From: Hymenobacter piscis
GTDB taxonomy: Bacteria > Bacteroidota > Bacteroidia > Cytophagales > Hymenobacteraceae
Direction of reading: 5' to 3'
Assembly: GCF_018760735.1 (NCBI RefSeq)
Contig: NZ_JAHHZN010000009.1
Location: forward strand, 62,001-126,000
Length of the DNA stretch: 64,000 nucleotides
The translations under genes were made by a program, and so were the position numbers. Shown here piece by piece: positions 32,179-40,587 of this stretch; position 1 is the first letter of the stretch, and each line of letters begins with the position of its first letter. The notes beneath the pieces were generated by a model that made no database searches, was not told the DNA's origin, and saw only the letters and a list, made by a program, of their open reading frames with translations.

Positions 32179-32883
32179 TCTGAGAATGTAAAGGTGTGAT
32201 ACGTAAGAGAAACCCGCCTGCATGTTATGGATAACTGAACGCAAAGTTGCTTACTACAGCCTGGAAATGACCATGTACGAGTTAGCCTTTTCGTTGGTTA
32301 GCTACTTTCAGCGGTTAAAGCCATCTTTTCACAAGGCGAAACGCCGTTCCCATTTTAGGAATAGCCCTAATTTTGTATGTATAAATATCTATACTTCCTT
32401 TCCACCAGTTCTACCCGGCCGTCAGCATGGCCCAGCAATACCAAAAGTTACTATAGTACTATTACCTGTTGAGCTTACTCCACTCTGCTTCCCGGCCGTG
32501 CCAAACCTTGCGCTGACCTAAAACTGATTAATTCGCCGCTGAAAGGACCTATATAGCGTATTCGTGAACGATGTATCTCGGTTGTAGAGACGCAGTATTT
32601 TGCTTCTCGTCGTTGCTGATGTTGACTGACCCATACCGTCGTTCAACAATGAGACGCAAAATATTGCGTCTCTACACTACAGGATACGCCGTTCAGGAAA
32701 CTGCTATATGTGGAAAAGTTGATAACCGGCTGTCGGCATGCGAGGCGGCATCATCGGAATAAATTCAGGACAGGACCAGGGCCCACGCTAACATAGGGGT
32801 CTGACTATATCTTTTACTGGCTGACCACCGTATAAGGCGGCACCCGATTCCCGGGTAGATTTTCCATCCTAACCCCCTGCGCA
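32179..32883. other. Long intergenic region with an inverted repeat element
   Basis: 705 bp between divergent genes. 32220-32560 is moderately AT-rich with short open frames that look spurious. 32581-32676 is the inverted repeat described separately. The rest (32677-32883) shows no gene, tRNA or riboswitch that I can recognise. Confidence 0.6.
32581..32676. repeat. MITE-like inverted repeat with GTAGAGACGC ends
   Basis: GTTGTAGAGACGCAGTATTT near 32581-32600 is mirrored by AAATATTGCGTCTCTACA at 32659-32676, with a mismatch or two. The right arm is itself a near palindrome (GAGACGC...GCGTCTC, 32651-32672). I know GTAGAGACGC...GCGTCTCTAC as a word common in intergenic repeats of Bacteroidota and cyanobacteria; no transposase is present. 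Confidence 0.8.
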
Positions 32884-33609
32884 ATGAACAAGTACCTGCT
32901 TTCCGCTTTGGCCCTTTCGTTTACCCTCACTACTGGCTCGGCTGTGGCTCAGGGCCGGATGAAAAAGAAATCGGACGACGAAAAAACCAAGGTCACCACC
33001 GACGACGGCATGATGACCAAAACCAAAGTAGCCGACGATGGCAAAACCAAAGTCAAAGGCAAATCGGGTAACGGGGCCAAGATGAAGGCCACCACCAAGC
33101 CCCGCGAGGGAGCCGAGATGAAGGATATGTCGATGAGCAACAGCGCCGGTGTGATGGTGGGCGGGGCTATGATGACGCCCGACAAGGACATTGTGGACAA
33201 CGCCGTGAATTCGGCCGACCATACGACCCTGGTAGCGGCCGTGAAAGCCGCCGACCTGGTAGGCACGCTTAAAAGCGACGGTCCGTTCACGATTTTTGCC
33301 CCTACTAACGCTGCTTTCGATAAGCTGCCCGCCGGCACCGTCAGCACCCTGGTGATGCCCGAAAACAAGGAAAAACTCACTACTATTCTTACCTATCACG
33401 CTGTACCGGGCCGTCTGATGGCCGCCGACCTGCAGGATGGCCAGACCCTGACCACGGTAGAAGGTGAAACCCTGACCGTGCATCGCTCGGGCAATACCGT
33501 CATGATCCATGACGCCAAGGGGGGCATGGCCACGGTGGTAGTAGCCGATGCCGTATCGAAGAATGGCGTTACCCACGTCATTGACACCGTGCTGATGCCG
33601 ACCCGCTAA
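32884..33609 (+). CDS. Secreted fasciclin (FAS1) domain protein
   Basis: 241 aa. Signal peptide MNKYLLSALALSFTLTTGSAVAQ. A highly charged Lys/Asp/Thr/Met-rich linker of about 75 residues (KKKSDDEKTKVTT, then GKTKVKGKSGNGAKMKA) precedes the FAS1 domain (about 102-241: IVDNAVNSADHTTLVAAVKA, FTIFAPTNAAFDKLP, LTYHAVPGRLMA, HVIDTVLMP with the H-box and C-terminal motif). FAS1 proteins act in adhesion and envelope structure. The repeated lysines and methionines of the linker are unusual. Confidence 0.9.
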   Translation: MNKYLLSALALSFTLTTGSAVAQGRMKKKSDDEKTKVTTDDGMMTKTKVADDGKTKVKGKSGNGAKMKATTKPREGAEMKDMSMSNSAGVMVGGAMMTPDKDIVDNAVNSADHTTLVAAVKAADLVGTLKSDGPFTIFAPTNAAFDKLPAGTVSTLVMPENKEKLTTILTYHAVPGRLMAADLQDGQTLTTVEGETLTVHRSGNTVMIHDAKGGMATVVVADAVSKNGVTHVIDTVLMPTR

Positions 33610-33631
33610 CCCGGCTTTCGTTCCTGATTAC

Positions 33632-33665
33632 CGGCACTGCCAGCCCCCGGGGGCTGGCAGTGCCG
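33632..33665 (+). terminator. 34-bp perfect palindrome after the FAS1 gene
   Basis: CGGCACTGCCAGCCCCC (33632-33648) is directly followed by its exact reverse complement (33649-33665). There is no T run, so termination may depend on another factor. Confidence 0.75.
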
Positions 33666-33768
33666 CGTTTATACCAGTCGAAGTCAGCTGAAACGGTGGT
33701 AATCCTGAAAGTTTCCCGACCTTTGGAGTCAGTTCTCTTTTGTACCCACACACCTGATTAACTGCTTC

Positions 33769-36099
33769 ATGAAACACCTCTTCGCCTGGATGCTGGCGGC
33801 CACCTTGGGCTTGGGCCTGAGTTCGGCCACGGCCCAAACGCTCCCCCCCGCCCCCGCCACCAGCCTGCAGGGGCAGGCCCTGAAAGACTGGCTGCGCGAG
33901 AACTGGTACGACGGCAAACGTGTGGAGCTGAGCTACAGCGAGGCCCGCGGCCGGATGTACAACTTCATCGACAACCAGGATGGCCGGGTGGTATGCGTGT
34001 ACTCGGGCTACACCGAAACCGTCAGGCTGGACTCTTCCAATACCAGCCCCGGGGTGGTTCGCCGCATCAACTGCGAGCATACCGTGCCCCAGTCGTGGTT
34101 TGATGAGGTAGTGCGCATGCGCTCCGACATTCACCACCTGTTTCCGACCTACGACACCTGGAACTCGAACCGGGGCTCTGATCCGTTTGCTGAAATTCCG
34201 GACAGCCAGACCCAGCTCTGGATGCGCGACGCCCAGAGCCAGACCTCGATTCCGACTGCCAACCTCGACGAGTACAGCGAAGACACGAACTCGCAGTTTG
34301 AGCCCCGCGAAGACCACAAGGGCAACCTGGCCCGCGCCGTCTTCTACTTCTACACCATGCACCAGGGTCAGCGGTTCGATAGTGGCAAAGGCGTAATTAC
34401 GGCCGCCGCCGACCTCAACACCCTCTACCAGTGGCACCTGGCCGACCCCGTGGACGCCCGGGAGCGGGAGCGGAACCGGCGCACGGCCAAGAGCCAGGGC
34501 AACTTCAACCCTTACATTGCCTACCCCGATCTGGTGGCCCGCGCCTGGGGCTTCCAGGTACTGCCCACGTTCTCGTTTGCTACTGCCACCGGCAGCATCG
34601 TGGAAGGCAATGCCGGCACCAGCACTTACACCGTTAACGTAACGGTTACCCCCGCGCCCACGGCTCCGCTTACGGTGCAGGTCGGTTTCGAGGCGGGCAG
34701 CTCCACGGCCGTTAGCGGCCAGGATTTCACCTTCAGCTCGCCCCAGACGCTGACCTTCGCCGCGGGCCAGACGTCGCAGCCGGTTACCGTGACGGTGAAC
34801 GGCGATGCGACGCCCGAGGCCGATGAAACGCTGGTGCTGGCCCTGCGCAACCCTTCCAGCGGCGCGGCCGTGGGCGGCCCGGCCCAGCACGAGCTTACGC
34901 TCACCAACGACGACGGCCCGGCCCCGACCATCCGCTTCGCCGCGGCCACGGGCACCCTGCCGGAAGGCGATGCCGGCTCGAGCACCTATTCGGTGAATGT
35001 GACGCTGAGCGGCAGCGCGCCCTCGGCCGCCGTCACCATTCCGGTAAGCGTGAGCACCAGCGGCACCACGGCCACCTCGCCCGCCGACTACACCCTGAAC
35101 ACGACTTCGCTCACCTTTGTGGCCGGCCAGGCCAGCCAGTCGTTCCCAGTGACGGTGACGGTGGCGGGTGATGCCCAGCCCGAACCCAACGAAACCATCC
35201 GGCTGGTGCTGGGCACGCCCACCACGGGCGGCGCGGTGCTGGGCTCCCCGGTAGCCCACGTGCTCACCATCACCAACGACGACCAGACGCCCCCCAGTTC
35301 GCCCTGCACCGACCTGTACTTCTCGGAGTACGTGGAAGGCGCGGCCAGTAACTCCAAGGCTATCGAAATCTATAACCCCTCTACCGCGCCCATCAGCCTG
35401 AGCGGCATCGAAGTCCGGCTGTTTGGTAACGGCGCAACCACTCCCAACGCCATCCAGGCCCTGAGCGGTACCCTTGCCCCCGGCGACGTGTACGTGATTG
35501 CCAATACCGGCGTGGCCTCACCCGTGGTGCTGGCCCAGACCGACCTGCAATCCAGCGTGGGCTTTTTCAACGGCGATGATGCCCTGCTGCTCATGGACGG
35601 CACCGATACGCTCGACATCATTGGGGTGATTGGCCAGCAGCCGGCGGGCGGCTGGCAGCTACCGGGCGGAGGCAGCACCACCAATGCCACCCTCGTGCGC
35701 AAAGCCACGGTGCAGGGCGGCCGGAAGCGCTGGAGTGAGGCCGCCGCCGAGTGGCAGTTCCTGGGCACCGACGTGTACACCAGCGTAGGCAGCCACACCA
35801 GCACCTGCGCCACGGCCACGCCTACTGCCCAGGCCGCACCCCTGAACCGCGGCATTGAGGTATTCCCGAACCCGGCCGCCAGCAGCCTGCAGGTACGCCT
35901 GCCGGGCCTGCGCGGCCGCCAGACGGCCGTTATCAGCCTCTGCAACGCCCTGGGTCAGGAAGTACTGCGCTCCACTCAGGCTCTGACGGGGCCGCAAGCG
36001 GCCACGCTGCCGGTTGAATCTCTGGCCAGCGGCCTGTACTTTGTGCGCGTTACGGCCGAGGGCGTGCGCTACACCAGCCGCGTAGCCGTACAACACTAA
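33769..36099 (+). CDS. Secreted endonuclease I with Calx-beta, lamin-tail and T9SS type A sorting domains
   Basis: 776 aa. Signal peptide MKHLFAWMLAATLGLGLSSATAQ. Endonuclease I domain (about 25-265) with the active-site block INCEHTVPQSWF and DIHHLFPTYDTWNSNRG. Two Calx-beta domains (about 267-385 and 386-505, each ending LTITNDD or LTLTNDD). Lamin-tail domain (about 515-640: LYFSEYVEGAASNSKAIEIY, DDALLLMDG). The T9SS type A C-terminal domain starts about 695 (GIEVFPNPAASSLQV). It would be secreted or surface-held and degrade extracellular DNA, for nutrition or biofilm turnover. Confidence 0.93.
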   Translation: MKHLFAWMLAATLGLGLSSATAQTLPPAPATSLQGQALKDWLRENWYDGKRVELSYSEARGRMYNFIDNQDGRVVCVYSGYTETVRLDSSNTSPGVVRRINCEHTVPQSWFDEVVRMRSDIHHLFPTYDTWNSNRGSDPFAEIPDSQTQLWMRDAQSQTSIPTANLDEYSEDTNSQFEPREDHKGNLARAVFYFYTMHQGQRFDSGKGVITAAADLNTLYQWHLADPVDARERERNRRTAKSQGNFNPYIAYPDLVARAWGFQVLPTFSFATATGSIVEGNAGTSTYTVNVTVTPAPTAPLTVQVGFEAGSSTAVSGQDFTFSSPQTLTFAAGQTSQPVTVTVNGDATPEADETLVLALRNPSSGAAVGGPAQHELTLTNDDGPAPTIRFAAATGTLPEGDAGSSTYSVNVTLSGSAPSAAVTIPVSVSTSGTTATSPADYTLNTTSLTFVAGQASQSFPVTVTVAGDAQPEPNETIRLVLGTPTTGGAVLGSPVAHVLTITNDDQTPPSSPCTDLYFSEYVEGAASNSKAIEIYNPSTAPISLSGIEVRLFGNGATTPNAIQALSGTLAPGDVYVIANTGVASPVVLAQTDLQSSVGFFNGDDALLLMDGTDTLDIIGVIGQQPAGGWQLPGGGSTTNATLVRKATVQGGRKRWSEAAAEWQFLGTDVYTSVGSHTSTCATATPTAQAAPLNRGIEVFPNPAASSLQVRLPGLRGRQTAVISLCNALGQEVLRSTQALTGPQAATLPVESLASGLYFVRVTAEGVRYTSRVAVQH

Positions 36100-36140
36100 C
36101 GGCCTTTCTCGGCGGGCCCCAGCCCATCAGCCCAAACCCC

Positions 36141-36177
36141 GTACGCCCCGGTTTCCTGCACGGAAGCCGGGGCGTAC
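36141..36177. terminator. Two-way hairpin between the nuclease and the GNAT gene
   Basis: GTACGCCCCGGTTTCC (36141-36156) and GGAAGCCGGGGCGTAC (36162-36177) pair with one G-T-type mismatch. The genes on both sides converge on it. Confidence 0.75.
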
Positions 36178-36252
36178 TGCGTTCTGCCACTCTGTGTAGC
36201 TGCCCGGGGCAATGGGCAGCGCCCGTTATGGGCGCCAGGCTCAGGACCGGGA

Positions 36253-36534
36253 CTACTGCGCCAGCAGCGGCGCGTATTCGGCGTGGTCGGCCACAAACTG
36301 CCGCATAAACGAGCAGCTGGTACGTACCTGTAGCTGCTGCTCGCGGGCGTAGGCCAGGGCGGCCCGGGCCAGCTCGGCGCCCACGCCCTGCCCGCGCAGG
36401 CCCTCATCGACGAAGGTGTGGGTGAAATCAATTACCCCATCGGCGGGCCGACTGTAGGCCAGCTCAGCCGAGAGGCCGCCCTGCTCAACGGTAAATTCCT
36501 GGTTTTCGGGATGATGCGCAACGGTAGTGGCCAT
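36253..36534 (-). CDS. Small GNAT-like N-acetyltransferase
   Basis: 93 aa from ATG 36534. A compact GNAT fold of the short YidJ/Gtn-like kind: LSAELAYSRPADGVIDFTHT, acetyl-CoA motif GLRGQGVGAELARAALAYAR, and the C-terminal FMRQFVADHAEYAPLL that is typical of this subfamily. Cytosolic. The acceptor is unknown. Confidence 0.85.
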   Translation of the reverse strand: MATTVAHHPENQEFTVEQGGLSAELAYSRPADGVIDFTHTFVDEGLRGQGVGAELARAALAYAREQQLQVRTSCSFMRQFVADHAEYAPLLAQ

Positions 36535-36687
36535 AGTGGAGAAGAGGAAAAGTGACGTCATGCCGACGGGCCACCGGCAGCTTCTGCTGCTGGGCACCGC
36601 CATTTCCCGCAGCTTTACGTATGAAGCACAACGGCGGCCATTTACCGGGCTGCCGCTTCCCTATTCTTCCCTTCTACTCTCCGTCTC

Positions 36688-37170
36688 ATGCACAACGACG
36701 CGCCCAATTCCCCCACTACGCCCTCCAATCCGGCCAACGGCCACGACACGCCCCAGTACGGCGACTTTGGCAAACCGCAGCATGCCGCTTCCGATGCCAC
36801 TACGCCCGATGAAAGCGTAACCCACGGCGGCCAGGCAGCTCCTTCGGTCGCCTTCCCCGAGCAGCGCGGCAGCAGCCCCCAGAACCTCGACCCGGCCGCC
36901 GTGCGCAAAGTGGAGGACGCTGAGTACGAAGAGCAGCGCGAAGGCTGGGCCAAGGACGACCCCCGCTATGGCGGTGGCACCCGCAACTGGGCTACCAACG
37001 AGCCGGCCAACGCCACGCAGGCTCCGGCCTCAGAAGAACGCGAGGAGCGCAACCCGAACGTAGGCAGCAACGACAACCCCGACGAATTCAGCGCCTTCCG
37101 CAACGATGAGGGCCGCGGCATTCCCGGGGCGGGCAAAGAGGATGAAATGCCGAAGCCGGACCAGCAGTAA
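36688..37170 (+). CDS. Hydrophilic, intrinsically disordered protein
   Basis: 160 aa. Almost no hydrophobic residues; rich in Asn, Pro, Glu, Asp, Ala and Gly (SVTHGGQAAPSVAFPEQRGS, KVEDAEYEEQREGW, ending KEDEMPKPDQQ). There is no signal or domain. It lies 44 nt ahead of a second disordered gene. Such composition resembles stress or desiccation proteins, but no signature motif is present. Confidence 0.6.
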   Translation: MHNDAPNSPTTPSNPANGHDTPQYGDFGKPQHAASDATTPDESVTHGGQAAPSVAFPEQRGSSPQNLDPAAVRKVEDAEYEEQREGWAKDDPRYGGGTRNWATNEPANATQAPASEEREERNPNVGSNDNPDEFSAFRNDEGRGIPGAGKEDEMPKPDQQ

Positions 37171-37214
37171 AGTGGTTTGCGTCCAATTTCACTCACCTTC
37201 CTTTCCCTGTACTC

Positions 37215-37508
37215 ATGAGCACTGATCAGAAAAAAGACTCCCACCAGGAGCCGAACCAGGACCCCGCCGCGGCCCTCAACGCCCAGGATACCAACCTCAC
37301 TCCCGAGCAGCTCAAGCACCGCCAGGAGCTCTACGGCTACAAGCGCGATGAGGAAGGCACCCTGGATACCTCGGCCCGCCTCGAAAATGCCATGTCGGGC
37401 ACGCCTGCCGGCAGTGCCACCACTGGCCCCGATCCGGACAATTCCAGCATGACCGACGAGCTGATGAACCCGGGTTTCAATAACCCCATCAACGACAACA
37501 ACCGCTAA
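37215..37508 (+). CDS. Small hydrophilic, disordered protein
   Basis: 97 aa. Charged and Asn/Pro-rich; central NLTPEQLKHRQELYGYKRDEEG may form a helix. No domain or signal. It is probably in one operon with the gene at 36688 and ends at a good terminator. The next gene codes for a universal stress protein, so a stress setting is plausible (inference). Confidence 0.6.
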   Translation: MSTDQKKDSHQEPNQDPAAALNAQDTNLTPEQLKHRQELYGYKRDEEGTLDTSARLENAMSGTPAGSATTGPDPDNSSMTDELMNPGFNNPINDNNR

Positions 37509-37535
37509 GTCTGGCTTTGCCGCCCGCTGGTATTG

Positions 37536-37570
37536 CCCCCCCTTTCGCCCCATGGCGGAAGGGGGTTTTT
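37536..37570 (+). terminator. Terminator of the disordered-protein pair
   Basis: C-rich arm CCCCCCTTTCGCC pairs with GGCGGAAGGGGG (one bulge) and is followed by T5. Confidence 0.85.
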
Positions 37571-37765
37571 GTTGCCGGTAACCGCGCCGTCGGCCAGAGG
37601 CCCGGGCCGCGTTGGCAAGCATTCCTGCGTTCCGGGCCTGGAAGGGTATAGGAATGCTTGGGCAGTATGCTATTTTTTGGCCGAAAAGCGCGGTCTGGTG
37701 GGGGTTTTTGCGTATACTGGCCGGGCTATTTTCTTGGTATTTCCTGCTCCTAATCCGCTGTTGCC

Positions 37766-38587
37766 ATGGCTGCCTCCTTTCTCGTGCTGACTGACTTTAC
37801 CCCGGCCGCCGACCAGGCCCTGCGCTACGCGGCCGCCCTGGCCGAACCCGCGCAGGCGTCCCTGATTCTGCTTCATATCCGGCGCGAAACCCTGCTCGAC
37901 CCCGACATCTTCAACGGCAGCATCCGGCACCTGAGCGAGGGCGAAATAGCCGCCGCCCTGCAGGAGCGCGTGGCCCCGCTGAACGTGCCGACCACTGTGG
38001 AGTCGGCCGTGGATGGGGTGGAGGCCGCCCTGACGGAGGCCGTGCGCCGCCACGCTCCCCACCTGGTGATACTGGGCAAGCCCAATACCGAGCGCACACC
38101 CGATGAGCTGGTGACCAGCACTGCGCTGAAACTGTTGCGCGTCACGCGCACGCCCCTGCTGGTAGTGCCTCAGGCCAGTACGGCAACCGTCCCGCCCCGG
38201 CGCGTAACCGTGGCGGCCGATAAAACCGCCATTGCGCTCAAACCGCAGTCGGAAGGCGTGCGGGAACTGCTGCGGGCCCTGCAACCCTGCCTGACGGTGG
38301 CCCACGTGGCCCAGCCCGAGGACAACGACAATTGTACCGATTCGCTGGATGCGGTGGTGAGCAGCGGCCTGATTCAGGGTATCGAGACCCGCATTCATAC
38401 CCACGGCACCCGGCATCGGCGGATACCGGAAGGCATTGTGCAGGCCGCCACCGAAACCCGGGCCGATTTGCTGCTGCTCGTGGCCCGCCGACGCAGCTTC
38501 CTGGGCCAGCTGTTCAACCGCAGCGTTACGTCGCAGGTAATTTTACACGGCCGGTTGCCCATGCTGCTGGTGCCGGCCCTGAGTTAG
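37766..38587 (+). CDS. Universal stress protein with two UspA domains
   Basis: 273 aa. The N-terminal UspA unit (about 1-140: FLVLTDFTPAADQALRYAAALA, LVILGKP) and a more diverged C-terminal one (about 148-273: RVTVAADKTAI, DLLLLVARRRSFLGQLFNRSVTSQVILHG, the usual ending with the G-x-S/T-V region). A tandem form is common in Bacteroidota. The ATP-binding G-2x-G-9x-G(S/T) pattern is not clear in either half. Cytosolic stress role. Confidence 0.88.
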   Translation: MAASFLVLTDFTPAADQALRYAAALAEPAQASLILLHIRRETLLDPDIFNGSIRHLSEGEIAAALQERVAPLNVPTTVESAVDGVEAALTEAVRRHAPHLVILGKPNTERTPDELVTSTALKLLRVTRTPLLVVPQASTATVPPRRVTVAADKTAIALKPQSEGVRELLRALQPCLTVAHVAQPEDNDNCTDSLDAVVSSGLIQGIETRIHTHGTRHRRIPEGIVQAATETRADLLLLVARRRSFLGQLFNRSVTSQVILHGRLPMLLVPALS

Positions 38588-38603
38588 CTGCCGGCCTCAG
38601 GGT

Positions 38604-39110
38604 TTACGCGCCCACCACGGGGCTGCGGCGCTCCAGCAGGCATACGTCGCGCCAGTGCCCATGGAGTTGGCCCAGCTTTTCGCGGATGCCCACCAGCCGA
38701 AAACCGGCCCGCTCGTGCAGGCGCAGGCTGGGCGTATTTTCGCGCAGAATACCGGCCTGCAGCGTCCAGATTCCGTGGGCTTCCGAATCCTGAATCAGCC
38801 GCTTGAGCAACTCAAGACCCAGGCCGCGGCCCCGGCGGGCGGCGGCCACATACACGCTCACTTCGGCCACCCCGCAGTACACACACCGTCCCGAAACGGG
38901 CGTGAGGGCCGCCCAGCCACCCAAAACACCGCTTTCATCTTCCATAACCCAGCGGCTGTGGGGCAGGTGGGCCGCGTCCCAGGCTTCCCAGGTGGGGACT
39001 TCGGTGGTGAGGGTGGCCTGGCCGGTGGCAATGCCTTCGGCATAGACGGCGGCTACGGCCGGATAATGGGCCGCTTGTAGGGGCAGCAGACGGGCAGCAG
39101 AAACTGACAT
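38604..39110 (-). CDS. GNAT N-acetyltransferase, phosphinothricin acetyltransferase-like
   Basis: 168 aa from ATG 39110. GNAT fold with RLLPLQAAHYPAVAAVYAEGI, WVMEDESGVLGGWAALTPVS, EVSVYVAAARRGRGLGLELL (acetyl-CoA loop), and LHERAGFRLVG.REKLGQLHGHWRD, words typical of the PAT/MnaT (L-methionine sulfoximine) group. It may detoxify amino-acid analogues, but acceptor specificity cannot be read from sequence. A near-consensus -7 box (TACCTTCG, complement 39224-39231) lies 114 nt upstream. Confidence 0.85.
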   Translation of the reverse strand: MSVSAARLLPLQAAHYPAVAAVYAEGIATGQATLTTEVPTWEAWDAAHLPHSRWVMEDESGVLGGWAALTPVSGRCVYCGVAEVSVYVAAARRGRGLGLELLKRLIQDSEAHGIWTLQAGILRENTPSLRLHERAGFRLVGIREKLGQLHGHWRDVCLLERRSPVVGA

Positions 39111-39304
39111 AGTACGAGGCAGCAGCAGGCGTTGGCGAAGCGAAGAAAACCGCAATGCCACGGAGTAGGCAGCTGTTTCGGCCGGCACCCGGCCACCGGC
39201 TTCAGGCGGGCTGAGTGTGGCGGCGAAGGTAAAAAGAAGTTGGCCGGCCGCAACGCCCGCCCGCCGCCCGCCGTTGAGGCTACTTCCGCCATTTGGTCCT
39301 GCGT

Positions 39305-40468
39305 ATGCTCCCCACTGATTCTTTCCGCTCCTCTTCTTCATCCCGGCGACAGTTTCTGCGCCGCGCCGGCCTGGCTACTGCCGTAGCCGCCGTGGCGGGC
39401 CCGGCTGCCGCCTTATCCCCGTCGCCCGCGACTATGCAGTACGCCAATGAAAAAAAGCTCGGGTTTGCCATTGTCGGCCTGGGCAAATTTGCCACCGAGC
39501 AGATGATGCCCGCCTTCCGGGACTGTAAACACGCCCGCATTACGGCCCTGGTAAGCGGCTCGCCGGCCAAGGCCGAGCGTCTGGCCCGCGAGTATGGCGT
39601 GGCGGCCGACAGCATTTACACCTACCAGAATTTCGACTCGATCAAAGACAACCCGGCCGTCGACGTAGTGTATATTGTGCTGCCGCCGGCCCTGCACGCC
39701 GAGTACACGGTGCGGGCGGCCCGGGCGGGCAAGCACGTGCTGTCGGAAAAGCCCATGGCTCCCTCAGTGAAGGAATGCGAGCAAATGATTGAAGCCTGCC
39801 GCAAGGCCGGCAAGAAGCTCATGGTGGCCTACCGCGCCCAGTACGAACCCTTCAACCTCGACGCCATCGCCCGCATCCGCAAAGGCGAACTGGGCCGGGT
39901 GATGCAGCTAACGGCCGACCACGGCCGCATCGTGGACCCCACCGGCGACAAGGCCGATGCGTGGCGGGTGGTCAGGAAAATGGCCGGCGGCGGCTCGCTC
40001 ATGGACATCGGCATTTACTCGCTCAACGCGGCGCGCTACCTCACCGGTGAGGAGCCCGTGGAAGTAACGGCCACGGACATGACCGACAAATCGGACCCGC
40101 GCTTCCAGGAGGTCGAGGACCGGATTCATTTCACGCTGCGCTTCCCGGGCGGCGTGCTGGCCACCTGCACCAGCGCCTACAGCATTGCAGAGGTGAAGCG
40201 CTTTCGCGTGTTCGGCGACAAAGCCTGGCTCGACCTCGACCCGGCCACCGATTACTACCAGCACACCATGACCATCGGCACCAAGCAGGGCAAGCAGCAG
40301 ATTGCCCTGCGCGAAGGCAACCAGTTCGCCGCCGAACTCGACCACATGGCCGAGTGCGTGCTCCAGAACAAAACGCCCAAAACGCCCGGCGAAGAAGGCC
40401 TGCGCGACATCCGTCTCATCCAGGCCATCTACGAAGCCGCCCGCACCGGCAAAACAGTGAAGGTGTAG
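39305..40468 (+). CDS. Gfo/Idh/MocA-family oxidoreductase with Tat-like signal
   Basis: 387 aa from ATG 39305; a TTG at 39293 would add four residues. The N-terminus has a twin-arginine motif (SSRRQFLRRAGLATAVAAV), so export by Tat is likely, as in glucose-fructose oxidoreductase relatives. The Rossmann fold has GFAIVGLGKFATEQMMPAF, then VYIVLPPALHAEYTVRAA and HVLSEKPMAPS (the EKP motif). The C-terminal substrate domain has YRAQYEPFNLDAI and GGGSLMDIGIYSLNAARYL. It uses NAD(P) on a sugar or related substrate that remains unknown. Its TAG stop abuts an 8-mer repeat element. Confidence 0.9.
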   Translation: MLPTDSFRSSSSSRRQFLRRAGLATAVAAVAGPAAALSPSPATMQYANEKKLGFAIVGLGKFATEQMMPAFRDCKHARITALVSGSPAKAERLAREYGVAADSIYTYQNFDSIKDNPAVDVVYIVLPPALHAEYTVRAARAGKHVLSEKPMAPSVKECEQMIEACRKAGKKLMVAYRAQYEPFNLDAIARIRKGELGRVMQLTADHGRIVDPTGDKADAWRVVRKMAGGGSLMDIGIYSLNAARYLTGEEPVEVTATDMTDKSDPRFQEVEDRIHFTLRFPGGVLATCTSAYSIAEVKRFRVFGDKAWLDLDPATDYYQHTMTIGTKQGKQQIALREGNQFAAELDHMAECVLQNKTPKTPGEEGLRDIRLIQAIYEAARTGKTVKV

Positions 40469-40583
40469 GTGAGGTGGTGAGATAGTGAAATGGTGAGGTG
40501 ATGTTCGGGAACCTTGATGGCGCTGTATGCGCCGATAGGAGCTCCGAACATCACCTCACCATTTCACTATCTCACCACCTCAC
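40469..40583. repeat. 40-bp perfect inverted repeat made of 8-mers, starting at a stop codon
   Basis: Left arm 40469-40508 starts one base after the oxidoreductase stop and is GTGAGGTG-GTGAGATA then GTGAAATG-GTGAGGTG plus ATGTTCGG. Right arm 40544-40583 is its exact reverse complement (40 of 40). The loop is 35 nt. Beyond the right arm more complementary units run into the stop codon of the TonB receptor (40588-40590). The element fills the gap between two convergent genes. Confidence 0.95.
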
Positions 40584-40587
40584 TATC

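Noticed and set aside
32222-32762. Two short open frames in the 32.2-32.8 kb gap
   Set aside because: Compositions do not look coding, one overlaps the inverted repeat, and no start context supports them.
33628-35259. 543-aa open frame opposite the endonuclease gene
   Set aside because: Low-complexity Gly/Arg/Val translation; the plus strand has full domain evidence.
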